Of a stretch of DNA of 64,000 nucleotides, positions 43,080 through 54,599 are shown piece by piece (positions within the stretch are counted from its first letter, which is position 1; every line of letters starts with the position of its first letter). The position numbers and the translations under genes were made by a program. Below the pieces are notes generated by a model. The model was not told where the DNA came from and did no database searches. It worked only from the letters and a program-made list of their open reading frames with translations. The stretch comes from Blasia pusilla. Taxonomy: Eukaryota; Marchantiophyta; Marchantiopsida; Blasiales. The stretch spans positions 9,610,001 to 9,674,000 of the forward strand of contig CM114271.1 in NCBI GenBank assembly GCA_050084515.1, in the 5' to 3' direction.

Positions 43080-44543
43080 ATGTTTCTTCTAACTCCATAA
43101 AAGTATCATCTTAACTATCAAACTCAGGTGTAGGCGCAAAACGACCGTGAATAGTAGAAGGTTTGTTGATAATTTTGGGGGTGTGATTTTGCATTCTTTC
43201 TCGCCATTTGTTAACAACTAGCGAACTTCCTAATACTTTGTTCTGGACTAAGACATCGGATGGAGTAAATAGTGGTATTTCTTCAAGAGTAATCGAGAGG
43301 TTGGGAACAACTTCCGGAAGAGACTTCGTATGGTTGTCAAATTGGCGCTTCCAATATTGTTGACATAGTCGATCTCCTCGCTCATGTGATGATCAAAATT
43401 CTTTCCTGCTTTGTCGCCTAACTCCTTGACATCTTTCGGGTCTAACTGCACTTCGTTGAGTAGCTTCTATTCTGCCTCCAAGACAACGATCCTCCCTGTA
43501 GCCTCCGACCACTGTGCCACTAAGTCTTTGTTTGTTTCTTGATGTTCTTGAAGCAACTTCGAAGACTGAGCATGTTGTGTGGCCAATTTCTTGAATTCGT
43601 TGTTAATACGATGCATTTGGTGTCGATATTGTTGAATGAGTTGCGAAGCTTCCTTGAGGCGTCTCGTCGGAGTCCTCCTAAGTTGCGGGCTCTGGTTCCA
43701 AGGGTGTTTCGAAATTAACTCTACGGTGCTTTGGTCTTGGCAATTCGGTGAAATCCTCGGCCTTCCCTGAAGCTGAAGTATGCGGATGTTTCTTTGGGGC
43801 TGCTTTGCATGGCGGGGTGACTTCGCGGCTCCCACCAATGACCATTCCGCTCTTTCTTGGCAAGCGGATGGGAGTGACTTGCAACCAATCTAGCGCCTTG
43901 TCCGCCGTCAATTCCTGCTTATGAATATACAGATGGATTAAAAAAGGAGACAGGAATGACTTCGTGCTCGGATGAAGTGCTTCTAGCATTGTGCATACGT
44001 GCCTATCCACAAAAGAAGCGAAGTCGAGTCCAAGTGCTTCGGGGTCCAGTGCTGATTCCAAAGGATATAGCACATCTTGACGAGCTTATTCGTGAGGTAG
44101 TAAGAACGAGCAGGATAAAACAAAGTCATCACATGCTTGCTAAACTGTCCAAACAATGGCGGTGACAGAAAAGTAGCCTTGTAGCCATTCGTGCCAAGGC
44201 GATCAGACGTTACACAACCGAGTGCCAACAAATCTTCGCGCTTTACCAGCAATTCGGTGTCATACTCGTACTCTAGAGTGGTCGGGAGCATATAAGTTGC
44301 TCGCCAGTCATGTGACGTCCATTGTTGTGGCTGAGCTCGATACCGAAGACCCTTTCTTCGAAACTTGGTTGCTGCAGTTGAGGAACGAAGCTCCCTGAGG
44401 AGTTCCCCGGACGTCAAGGTCCAATTTGCTTGAAAGAAAGTCGCCAAAGACCGTTCCTCAAGCGCTTCGACCAACTCTGGTGACAGCTTGACCATAGGCA
44501 TGGCCGCACTTCGCAGAATGGGCGTGGAGTCTTCATGAGGCAT
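43080..44543 (-). pseudogene. G3 ORF3, unknown function, broken
   Basis: The frame starts MPHEDSTPILRSAAMPMVKL at 44543 and gives a 186-residue globular part (RATYMLPTTLEYEYDTELLV, FGQFSKHVMTLFYPARSYYL, MCYILWNQH) before a frameshift near 44020. It continues as FASFVDRHVCTMLEALHPST and SPFLIHLYIHKQELTADKAL, and then a coiled coil (LIQQYRHQMHRINNEFKKLA) to about 43250. It corresponds to ORF3 of G4. It lies 3' of integrase, where Athila/Tat-type plant gypsy elements carry an extra gene, but I see no signal peptide or membrane segment. Confidence 0.65.
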
Positions 44544-44899
44544 GCTGGTAGGTCAATCTCGGTGAACGCCCCGCTTTGGTCTGCTACCCAACTTTGTGGT
44601 GACTCCGTCCATGAAAATACCCGTCTGGTTAAGTAGGGACGCTTATATAGTCCCAGCGTTATGCGGGCTCTTGGCCTTGGCGCCGGGACTGCAACAGTCA
44701 GTTTGGCGCTCCGCTCTTTTGCAAAGCTCAAAAACTCTCGCGCTTCTTGCTTCTTTGAAGTTCCAGTATCCTCGCGCTTCGCCCTTTTGCAAAGCTTCAG
44801 GCAGTCGCTCACCCCCTTCCCTGCGGTTTCAGTCCGGGTAGGGTTGAGGCTCATGATACTGCCGAACATGCATCCCATTGACACGAGTGGGCAGGGATT

Positions 44900-45855
44900 T
44901 GCCCTGTAAGGTCCCCATCTGCAAGGATCCGTTATCATAGATGGCCAATACCCGGTAGGGTCCCATCTAGTTTAATTTTAACTTTCCGGGGAACTTTAGC
45001 CGACAGTTATCATACAACAGCACCAGGTCTCCAACTCTTATAGATTGCGGCCGGAAATATTGATCGTATCGTTGCTTGCGTTTGTTTTGCACATGTTTGG
45101 TCTGGCGTAAAGCCAACGTGCGTGCTTCCTCCAATGCAACTAAGGTCTCATTCCTTCTTTGGAAAACCTCACTGACTGCCTCCGTTCTCGTTCCTTCCAA
45201 CACTCAATAAGTGGGCAAAGCCCATTCAATAGGTGTTGAGGGATGAACGCCATAAGTCAGGAAGAATGGGGTATACTTTGTAGTAACCTTCTCGGCTGTT
45301 CAGTATGCCCACAATGCCACGGCGATTTTCATGTCCCAATCATAGGAATACGTTACCGTCAATCGATTCAATATCCGGCAGATGAGGCCGTTATATTTTT
45401 CAGTCAAACTTTTGGCTTTAGGGTTGTAGGGCGTGGTATTCCGATGCTTAATGATAAAGTGTGACGTTAAAGACTGAATAGTCTGGTTCAGAAAATGGGT
45501 GCCTCGATCGCTCACTAATTCCAACGGGTAGCCATACCGGGTGATAATCATTTTGTATAAAAATTTGGCCACAGCCTCACTATCATCTTTGCGCGTGGCC
45601 ACCGCCTCCACCATCTTGGTACAATAGTCGGTAGCTATCAAAATATATTTTCGCCTTGTGTGGCGAGTAGCGGGGGAAATGAGGCCCACAAAGTCAATAC
45701 CTCATTTTTCAAACGGCGCTAGCGGCATGATGGGTATCAAAGGTCGCCTTGAGGTAGCCGTTGGTCGACCTGCTCTTTGGCATGCATCACAACTTTGGAT
45801 AAAGTTACCTACATCATTGTACATAGTTGGCCACCAATAACGTGCGGCCAAGATT
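44900..45855 (-). pseudogene. G3 integrase, truncated
   Basis: From the right: ILAARYWWPTMYNDVGNFIQ and SCDACQRAGRPTATSRRPL (second half of the HHCC finger), MGLISPATRHTRRKYILIAT and DYCTKMVEAVATRKDD (core, first Asp region), VSDRGTHFLNQTIQSLTSHF (second Asp) and LTEKYNGLICRILNRL (third acidic position), then ARTLALRQTKHVQNKRKQRY and VLLYDNCRLKFPGKLKLN. Stops break it. At 45856 the gypsy sequence ends and the MULE terminal repeat begins, so RT, protease, gag and the 5' LTR are missing. Confidence 0.8.
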
Positions 45856-45859
45856 TTTT

Positions 45860-47690
45860 GGGGGCTGGTATTCTGGCAGGAGAGAGGAAGAGAGGAAAGG
45901 GAGAGAGGAAGAGAGGAGAGTCTCTCTTCAAAAAAAAGGGCCAAATCCGCCTCCTCTCTTCAAAAAAATTTGACAAATTTGAAAATTTTGTTTGCTTTCA
46001 AATTCATGAAATCTTTAGAAGAGAATAGGTAGTGGTCCACATTCGGGCCTTAAGAAACCTCCTTTTTTCAGGGGGTGAAAAATAAGTAGACATCAGAAGA
46101 CCACTACAAACATTTTTCCATCACTCTCCATGTGAGCCTAAGTTCCTTCACATTGCCTGTCTCAGTCTACAGTAAGTTGTGCCCATGGCTATTTTTTTTG
46201 GAGGACCATTGGCAAATAATGTGACCCGAAGTAGCAATCTCATCTCAATGAAAGGTTCAAATAAAGACCAACGTTGTGAAATGTGAACACAGGAGACAAT
46301 AATTAAACCAAAAGATTGTTAGCTGTCTGGAGTGAAGAGAAATTGATGTCCTTCATTCAGATCCTAAATTTGATAAACCGAGAAGCTGCACCCCTCCCAA
46401 CCTGTCGAAATTTTACAGGTTCCAACTCTTGCCAGCCGTTGGAATCAGATGGCTTGCATCCCTTGCAACCAAGCTCACCATAACAAAGGAAATATTTTGA
46501 GAAATGATTCCATTCCACCCTGCACCCATGAAAATTCAACTATTTGGGAATCCGAAATGGCAATCCGACAGGTTATAGGAATCCAGCATGTCTTAGAGAA
46601 GAAAAGAAGCCTAAGAATGGTTTAACGATACTAGGGGAACGAGCCAAAAGTGAAGAAGCCCGTCACAATGCCTTAGAATTTGGTCTCCCAGGGAAAGAGT
46701 CTGATCACTCAAGCAGCCAATCTGTTGGAATCCGACAGATTGCCTGGAAATGGTTGAAAAGTTGCATTGGTCAAAAAGTGAAAAGTTGCAATCCGTCGGA
46801 ATCCGACGGGTTGCAAAATCGTAATTCTGAGTAGCTAGACAAACACAATCCACAAGTCCCAAAAAAATATTCAACAAACTTTTACAAACACCATTATCGG
46901 TTGAAAAAATCTCGTCCTTTATTACATTCAAAGGAATCTCGAAAATGTAAATTTGATCTAGTCTATGATTTCTTCAGCCTCGTCATCTACAAATTTGCTC
47001 CTAACTCTCCTAGGTTCCTGTACAAAAGGAATGTCCTGTAATACAAGTGGCTCCTCTGGCCGATTGTAGACGGGGATAAAAAATGTTGGCGAATTCGAGA
47101 GCCTTGGCCCCCCCTAGGTACACCATAACAGTCCCATGTAATCTGATTTGAGTCCCATCGCCTTCCTCGGCATTATATCTTGTACGCTGTGCAATGTGAC
47201 ACCCATCCAGTATCGATATGTGCTCCGTCCTTGGAAATACCATGATGGCAATTCCATAGGTAGTAGGAATCCAACATGTCTTAGAGAAGAGAAGAAGCCT
47301 ACGCCTTGTTTGACGATACTAAGGGAAGGTGCCAAAGTGAAGAAGCCCGCTAGAATGCCTCTAAAGAGTCCGAAAGAGTCCGATCACTCACGCAGCCAAC
47401 CTGTCGGAATCCGACAGGTTGCCTGGAAGTGGTAAAAAAGGTGCAGTGGTCAAAAAGTGAAAAGTTACAAGCCGTGGAAATCCGGCAGGTTGCAAAATAG
47501 AAGTCCTCGGAGTACATAGACGAGCACATTCGACAAGACCAAAAAAGATATTCATCAAACTTTTACAAACACCATCATCGTTTGAGAAATCTTGTCCTTT
47601 ATTCCATCCGAAAGAAGCTCGGAAATGTACATTTGCTCTATTCTATGAAATCTTTTGCCTCATCATCAAATAAATCCCTACTCCAAACGC
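45860..47690 (-). repeat. MULE D right terminal region with tandem duplication
   Basis: It matches 31919-33735 of copy B in reverse. The terminal GGGGGCTGGTATTCTGGCAG begins at 45860. Palindrome arms occur near 46793-46815, 46730-46745 and 47396-47420. No independent gene is seen. Confidence 0.7.
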
Positions 47691-47699
47691 TGGAGTCAA

Positions 47700-48186
47700 G
47701 CTGGGTCCTTGAGTTCTTTGAACTCACTCGTCATCGTCCGAGAGCTCTTCCATGATTACTGTCGGCCTTGCCCTCCCAATTTTTGGAATCGTGGGAAGTG
47801 ACGATAGTGTCACTATCAATGGTGGATCTGGAACCGGAGCTCTCGGCTTCAGATGAGAGTTGTACGCCCCAACTAGCCTGTCGTAATCTGCCTTTGCCTC
47901 CTTGCAAAGGTCAAATAGTTGCTGCCTTCCCTCAAGGCAGAGAATGTTCCTACCACTTTGCCAGGCGCCTCTGATACTCGCCCTTGAAAGGCCCACTAAG
48001 TCGAACACCAAGTCACCCGGCCTTGAGCAGAGCTCCATGAGCGTTTGCATCAGGGCTGCAACTTTTCCCTTCCTCCAAGTAAGGGGGTACTGTCTTGCAT
48101 GTAAATTCCCGGGGGGGGATTGTATAAACTATCTTAGCTATACCCATCGGAGCATGGATCCACAGGATCCAGGGTCTTAAACACCT
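47700..48186 (-). pseudogene. MULE D right-arm gene, last exon: methyltransferase-like C-terminal part
   Basis: The frame 48050-47724 is open for 108 residues: MQTLMELCSRPGDLVFDLVG, LSRASIRGAWQSGRNILCLE, GRQQLFDLCKEAKADYDRLV, then a Pro-rich tail and an acidic end. RPGDLVFDLVG fits the strand and loop of motif I of beta-class amino-methyltransferases better than copy B does, because the Asp of VLDPF is kept. Upstream, before a frameshift, the exon reads MDHSYVYCFVRPEHNFEVFK (its first half beyond the solo LTR, at 49478-49560) and DPVDPCSDGY. Confidence 0.6.
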
Positions 48187-49477
48187 TGTAATGTCTAAGT
48201 GTTTCTTATTTACAGTCAATTGTAGAGTTCGATCCCCAAGAGGATCATTGTTGGATGAAAAGAGAGTATAAAGTGATGATTATGTTGTAAAAGTGTAATT
48301 GATTATGTAATTCAAATGTAGTATTCCAGTAATATCTTCCGATCCTTTTTAGTACCTATGTTTTCTTCTTCAATTCTCTCAAGTGGAGTTTAAAGTACGC
48401 TCCGACAATTTGTTCTCTCGACATCTCGGAACCTCACAGAGACCTCAAGAATAAAGCTGGCTTCTCCTACTTTCGGAACTCAATCCGTCGGGGCAGGTTA
48501 CTCTCTGTCAAACATATTTCATACAACTTTATATTGATTATTCCATTGATGAGAAAGGTTTGCCTGATTCACTCTTCACTCGGCAGACCCAAAAAGAATA
48601 TTCAGACATAAGCATCGCACATCAGAATGAATGAATGAATGCTTTACTACTCCATCAAGAATTGGAAGACTTCAAAGTATATACAAGCTCGAGAGGGTAC
48701 AACTCTCTTGCTCGGACCATTCCTACAGCATAAGGACTTCATGAGCGAATGAGGATAATAGCTTCTGTCCTGTTTCTTAAATATTCTCGAGAGTAGGATC
48801 GTTTCTATGATCCAAAGCGTTCTTGATGAAGTTGGTGTCTCTTCAACATCTGTAACTACCTAGATCTATGGTTCTCTTAGCTTTTCCTACGATCCCTGTG
48901 AATCCGCTGATCGTAACTGTACCAACTGCCTATTTGATACAAAAAGTTGCGCCTCTTCCTAGTCTAACTGTTCTAACGATGTGCCGCTTGAAATCACTTC
49001 GGGTCTGAGCTTCGCTTCGCTGCGAAGTCTGGACTTCTTCTTCTTCCCTTCAGGACGAAGCTCTTCTTCTTGGTCTGAGGATGAAGCTCTTCCTCTTGGT
49101 TTGAGGACGAAGCTCTTCCTCTTCATTCTCTTCTTGCTTCGCTATTCGTGCTTCGCTCTTCGTGCTTTGCTATTCGTGCTTCGCTATTCGTGCTTCGCTA
49201 TTCGTGCTTCGCTCTTCGTGCTTCGCTTAAGAGCGAAGTACTTCGTATACAGAGCTTTGTTGAGCTTCGCGTTGATCCTTTATACTTCGTTACAGCTTTT
49301 GATTCTCCTCTAAGGCAAATCCTTGATCTTCCATCTCTCTGCCTTGTCTTAGGAGCTTGGTGATTCACTTATTCTTCTTCATAATAATCAATAATCATAA
49401 TCAAAATCATAATATACAAGAGTCTTTGTTGAATAAAAAGATATATTCTTCAAGAGTACAAAATTGTGGGTAACACA
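48187..49477 (-). repeat. Solo LTR in MULE D
   Basis: TGTAATGTC...GGGTAACACA, same family as the G4 LTRs, with no internal sequence beside it. It interrupts a codon-level match between MULE pieces. Flanks CACCT (48182-48186) and CATCT (49476-49480) may be an imperfect target duplication if the LTR ends two bases earlier than in G4. Confidence 0.8.
49136..49219 (+). repeat. 14-bp tandem repeat in the solo LTR, six units
   Basis: GCTTCGCTATTCGT and variants (GCTTCGCTCTTCGT, GCTTTGCTATTCGT) repeat six times with an exact 14-bp period. Other LTR copies have fewer or scrambled units here. Confidence 0.9.
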
Positions 49478-49616
49478 TCTCGAAGTTGTGCTCGGGCCGA
49501 ACAAAGCAATAAACATAGGAGTGGTCCATCTGTAAAGAAGCACGTTGGAAACAATTTCAGCAACAACAAAGAGCTACTTGACCACTGGTCTACTCTCAGT
49601 ATGGTGACATAATATG

Positions 49617-50819
49617 TGTAATGTCTAAGTGTTTCTTATTTACAGTCAATTGTAGAGTTCGATCCCCAAGAGGATCATTGTTGGATGAAAAGAGAGTATA
49701 AAGTGATGATTATGTTGTAAAAGTGTAATTGATTATGTAATTCAAATGTAATATTCCAGTAACATCTTTCGATCCTTTTTAGTACCTATGTTTTCTTCTT
49801 CAATTCTCTCGAGTGGAATTTAAGGTATGCTCAGGCAATTTGTTCTCTCGACACCTCGGAACCTCACAGAGACCTCAAGAATAAAGCTGGCTTCTCCTAC
49901 TTTTGGAACTCAATCCGTCGGGGCAGGTTACTCTCTGTCAAACAGATTTTATACAACTTTATGTTGATTATTCCATTGATGAGAAAGGTTTGCCTGATCC
50001 ACTCTTCACTCGGCAGACCCAAAAAGAATATTCAGACATAAGCATCGCACATCAGAATGAATGAATGAATGCTTTACTACTCCATCAAGAATTGGAAGAC
50101 TTCAAAGTATATACAAGCTCGAGAGGGTACAACTCTCTTGCTCGGACCATTCCTACAGCATAAGGACTTCATGAGCAAATGATAATGATAGCTTCTCTCA
50201 TGTTTCTTAAATATTCTCGAGAGTAGGAGCATTTCTATGATCCGAAGCGTTCTTGATGAAGTTGGTGTCTCTTCAATATCTGTAACTACCTAGATCTATG
50301 GTTCTTTAGCTTTTCCTCGATCCTGTGAATCCAGCGGTACAAAACAGTTCTAACTACCAATTTGATACAAAGGGTCGCGCCCTTTCCTAGTCTGATTGTT
50401 TAAACTATGTGTCCATTCGAATCACAATCATGCTGAGCTTTGCTGCGCTAAATTTCCGGAGGACGAAGTTCTTCATTCTTCTTCGTGCTTCGTGCTTCGC
50501 GCTTCGCTCTTCGTGCTTCGTGCTTTGGTCAAGAGCAAGGTACTTCGTATATAGAGCTTCGTTGAACTTCGTTAGACTTTGTTAAGCTTCGCTGAGCTTT
50601 GCTGAGCTTCGCGTTGATCCTTTATACTTTGTTACAGCTTTTGATTCTCCTCTAAGGCAAATCCTTGATCTTCCATCTCTCTGCCTTGTCTTAGGAGCTT
50701 GGTGATTCACTTATTCTTCTTCATAATAATAAATAATCATAATCAAAATCATAATATACAAGAGTCTTCGTTGAATAAAAAGATATATTCTTCAAGATTA
50801 GAAAATTGTGGGTATCACA
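49617..50819 (-). repeat. G4 3' LTR
   Basis: It begins TGTAATGTC and ends TATCACA on the plus strand. It is nearly the same as 59240-60486; the visible differences include a few substitutions and a GC-rich block that differs near 50480-50520. Confidence 0.9.
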
Positions 50820-50842
50820 TACCCCCTCCCTCAAATGTGAGC
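50820..50842 (-). other. G4 polypurine tract
   Basis: On the minus strand TCACATTTGAGGGAGGGGGT lies directly before the 3' LTR. Confidence 0.75.
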
Positions 50843-50858
50843 CGCCCCGGCGAACACT

Positions 50859-52706
50859 TCATGATGTGTCTCCTATCTCCATAAAAGTGTCGTCTAAACT
50901 ATCAAATTCAGGGGTAGGCACAAATCGGCCGTGAATCGTAGAAGGTTTGTTGATAATGTTAGGGGTATGATTGCGCATTCTTTTTCGCGACTTGTTAACC
51001 ACTAAGTGACTCCCTAGGACTTCTTTCTGGACTAAGACATCAGATGGAGTGAATGCTGGTAATTCGTCAAGAGTAAGTGAAAGAGTGGGTACTACTTCTG
51101 GAAGAGACTTAGTATGATTGTCGAATTGGCGCTTCCAATGTTTGTTGATGTAGTCGATTTCCTCGTTCATCTGCTCTTCGAAGTTCTTGCTTGCTTTGTC
51201 GACGAGCTCTTTGACATCTTCCGGGTCAATATGGGCTTTGTTGAGTAGCTTCTGCTCTGCCTCCAAGAGTGCGATCCTTCCGGTAGCCTCCGCCCACTGC
51301 GCCAGTAAGTCTTTGTTCGCTTCTTGATGTTCTTGAAGCAACTTCGAAGACTCAGCATGTTGGATCGACAACTTCTTGAATTCGGTGTGAACCCGCCGTA
51401 TTTGATGTTGATACTTGTCAATGAGGTGCGAAGCTTCCTTGATCTGCGAAACTAACTGATCCGCCCCACATTCGAGGTTAATCGCCAAACTTTCCCATTG
51501 GCGTGCGTTCCGTGCTTCGTACTGACATTGGACCAAGTCGCTTTGAGCTTTGCGAAGCGTGGTCTTTGTGTCCTCGAGTTCCTGATCCCGTGATTTCAGA
51601 TTCATTTCTGCTACTTGACGCTGTGCTTTGTGGTCGGACGAATCTTGGGCTCTGCAGTTGAGGTCGTGCAGGCCTTCTAAATAATCATCCACGGACGCTG
51701 TATCCTCGAGGTGAAGAACCCGCTGGAGTTGGTTAATGACGGGAACTGCCAATTGCAAGAACCATATCATGTCGTCTCGCCGTAAATGCGACATGAGACG
51801 GCGCGAGTTGATGATCCCTTGCCCGCGGGGTCTCGTCGGAATCCTCCTGCATGACAGGCTCTGGGGCCGGGGGTGTTTCAAAATTGACCCGGCCTCGCTT
51901 TGGCCGAGGCATTTCGTTGGTATCTTCGTCTTTCTTCAAAGTCGAAGCATGAGGATGTTGCTGAGGTGCTTCGGAGGGCGGGATGACTTCGCGGCTACCC
52001 ATGGTACTAGTTGCGCCTCTCCGTGGGAGTCGGACGGGGGTCACTTGCGACCAATCTAACGCCTCCTCTGCGGTTAATTCCTGCTTGTGAATATAAAGAT
52101 GGATCAAGAAAGGAGATAGGAAGGACTTTGTGCTAGGATGAAGCACGTCCACCATTCCTCGTACGTGCCCGTCCACAAAAGCAGCAAAGTCGACTCCTGG
52201 GACTTCGGGGTCAAGGTGCTGATTCCAGATGATGTAGCACATCTTCAAGAGCTTGTTCGTCAGATAGTAAGAACGAGCGGGATAAAACAGGGTCATCAAA
52301 TGTTTGCAAAACTGACCAAAGACGGGCGGAGAGAGTGACAAAGCCTTGTAGCCGTTCTCGCCAGCGCTCGAGGCGTGACACGGCCGAAGTGCTAAAAGAT
52401 CTTCATGTTTTACTAGAAACTCCGTGTCATACTCGTACTCTAGCGCAGCCGGGAGCAGATAAGTTGCTCGCCAGTCGTCCGCCGTCCAATGTTGGGGCTG
52501 AGCTCGATACCGAAGACCCTTCTTTCAAAACTTGGCGACGGAAAACGCAGAGCGAAGCTCGCCCAGGAGTTCTCCGGATGTTAAGGTCCAGTTGGCTTGA
52601 AAGAAAGTTGCCAACGATCGCTCCTCGAGCGCCGATCGACTCGTGATGACTTGACCATCGGCATCGCCGCGCTTTGCAGAATGGGTGTGGAGTCTTCGCG
52701 AGGCAT
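50859..52706 (-). pseudogene. G4 ORF3, unknown function
   Basis: It starts MPREDSTPILQSAAMPMVKS at 52706 and has frameshifts in the first 350 bp. A globular part (52341-51733) holds FGQFCKHLMTLFYPARSYYL, MCYIIWNQHLDPEVPGVDFA and SPFLIHLYIHKQELTAEEAL. The last 340 residues (51881-50859) include a long coiled coil (DQELEDTKTTLRKAQSDLVQ, EFKKLSIQHAESSKLLQEHQ, ALLEAEQKLLNKAHIDPEDV). No signal peptide, membrane segment or enzyme motif is seen. Its place after integrase is that of the extra gene in Athila/Tat elements, whose function is unsettled. It is kept in both G3 and G4, so it belongs to the family. Confidence 0.7.
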
Positions 52707-53087
52707 GTTGCTAGGTCGATCTCGATGGACACCCGGCTTTGGCCTGCTACGCAACTTTGTGGTGATCCCGTCCATGAAAATACCCGCTTGGTTACGCCGG
52801 ACTGCTCTTATAGTCCGCTCCCCCCGTGTCCGTTCTTGGTCGTGGCGCCGAGGCTGTAACAAGAAGGTGGGCGCTTTGCGTCTTTGCCACGCTCCCCCTT
52901 CCTCACTTCCTACGCTTCGCTGCTTCGCGAAGCATGGGATGTCTGGAACCTCGGTGCTTCGCTGCTTCGCGAAGCACGGTATATCTTGAACTTAGCGTTT
53001 TCGCGACTTTTGCGGCTCGGTATGTCTGAACCGTGCTTTGCTACTTTTTGCGGAAGCACGGGCGTTGCCTACCCCCTTCCTCATGTT
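52707..53087. other. Spacer between integrase and ORF3 of G4
   Basis: No gene is seen. The stretch contains repeats of GCTTCGCTGCTTCGCGAAGCA near 52913-52980, including a short inverted repeat. Confidence 0.5.
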
Positions 53088-53594
53088 TCAGTTATCCTCA
53101 GGTTCGGGCTCATAATACCGGCGCACATGCATTCCATTGACTCGCGTGGGCAGGGATTCTCCTTGTAAGGTTTCTAATTGGAGGGATCCATTATCATAGA
53201 TGGCCAATACCCGGTAGGGTCCCATCCAATTTAATTTTAATTTTCCGGGGAACTTTAGTCGCCGGTTATCATACAATAGCACTAAGTTGCCAACATTGAT
53301 AGATTGTGGCCAGAGATGTCGATCGTAACGTTTCTTACGTTCTTGTTGCACTTGGGCTGTCCGGCGTAACGCGAGCATGCGTGCTTCTTCCAAATCCACT
53401 AGGGTCTCATTCCTGTGTTCGATAACTTCGCCCTCAGCTTCCGTTCTTGTGCCCTCCAATACCCGATAAGTGGGCAACGCCCATTGAATAGGTGTTAAGG
53501 GATGTACGCCATAAGTCAGGAAGAACGTGGTGTATTTTGTCGTCACCTTCTCGGTGTTGACGCCCATAATCTTTGGGGCAATTTTGTGTCCCAA
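53088..53594 (-). pseudogene. G4 integrase C-terminal part
   Basis: The open frame has TKYTTFFLTYGVHPLTPIQW, EARMLALRRTAQVQQERKKR and VLLYDNRRLKFPGKLKLNWM, then GPYRVLAIYDNGSLQLETLQ, the SH3-like DNA-binding tail. It is separated from the catalytic core by a disrupted stretch (53595-53762), where the second Asp and third acidic residue would lie. Confidence 0.85.
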
Positions 53595-53762
53595 TCATAG
53601 GAATATGTTACCGTTAATCGATTCAATATATTCGCAAATGAGGCCGTTCGATTTTTCCGTCAACCCGTTGGCTTTAGGGTTGTAGGGAGTGGTTTTCCGA
53701 TGCTTAATGAGAAAGTGGGAAGTGAGAGACTCAATAGTCTGGTTCGGGAAGTGCGCACCCGG

Positions 53763-54599
53763 TCACTTACTAGTTCCAACGGATGACCATAACGCAGTGA
53801 TAATCATCTCGTATAAAAACTTAGCCATCGCTTCTTTGTCATCTTTCCGTGTGGCTCGCTTCAACCATCTTAGTACTGATGAGTCCGTGGCGATAAGAAT
53901 ATACTTCCGCCGGGTTTGGCGAGTGGCCGGGGAGATAGGGCCCACAAATTCAATGCCCCATTTTTCAAAAGGAGCTAGGGGCATGATGGGGACCAAAGGC
54001 CACCGCGTAGTCGCCGTGGGTCGACCTGCCCTTTGACAGGCATCACAACTCCGAATAAAATTACCTACGTCTTTGTACATAGTCGGACACCAATAACGTG
54101 CGGCCAAAATTTTCTTAACGGTATATTTTACCGCATAGTGTCCACCGGAATCAGCCATATGCAGGGCTCTGATGACCTGGGGAACCTCTTCAGCTTCTAA
54201 GCATCTTTGATGCTCTTCATCAGCACCTAATTTGAATAAGACCCCTTGACAGATCTCATAAGGGCCTATCCGATGTAAAAAAATTGCGCGTTCTTCCGCT
54301 GTCATCGGGGTAGGAAGTCGCAGAGTCATTAGAAACCATAGAATATCCTCATAAAACGACTGGCTCAACCGTTCCTCTGTTACCTGGAACAGATCTTCAT
54401 CGGGAAAGGTACCATCGACAGATTGGGTGAGGTCCGCGTTTGTCATCCTCAACCGGGAAAGAAAATCGGCATTGGTATGCACCTTGCCGGCACGGGTCAC
54501 AACATCGAATGTGAATTCTTGTAGCAACAAGATCCACCGTGCAATGCGTCCTGACAGGTCGGCTTTCACCATTAAGGGTCTGAGTGCAGAATGATCCAC
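53763..54599 (-). pseudogene. G4 RNase H end and integrase N-terminal part
   Basis: The frame starts in the RNase H end (MDHSALRPLMVKADLSGRIA, WILLLQEFTFDVVTRAGKVH, TNADFLSRL), passes a linker, and has the HHCC finger (HMADSGGHYAVKYTVKKILA; SCDACQRAGR) and the first core block (WGIEFVGPISPATRQTRRKY, ILIATD). It overlaps the RT frame by 28 bp in another frame, which marks a one-base indel near 54625 rather than a designed overlap. The core after the first Asp is corrupted. Confidence 0.88.

Noticed and set aside
52335-52989. Plus-strand frames opposite G4 ORF3
   Set aside because: Antisense to a conserved frame; no supporting motif.
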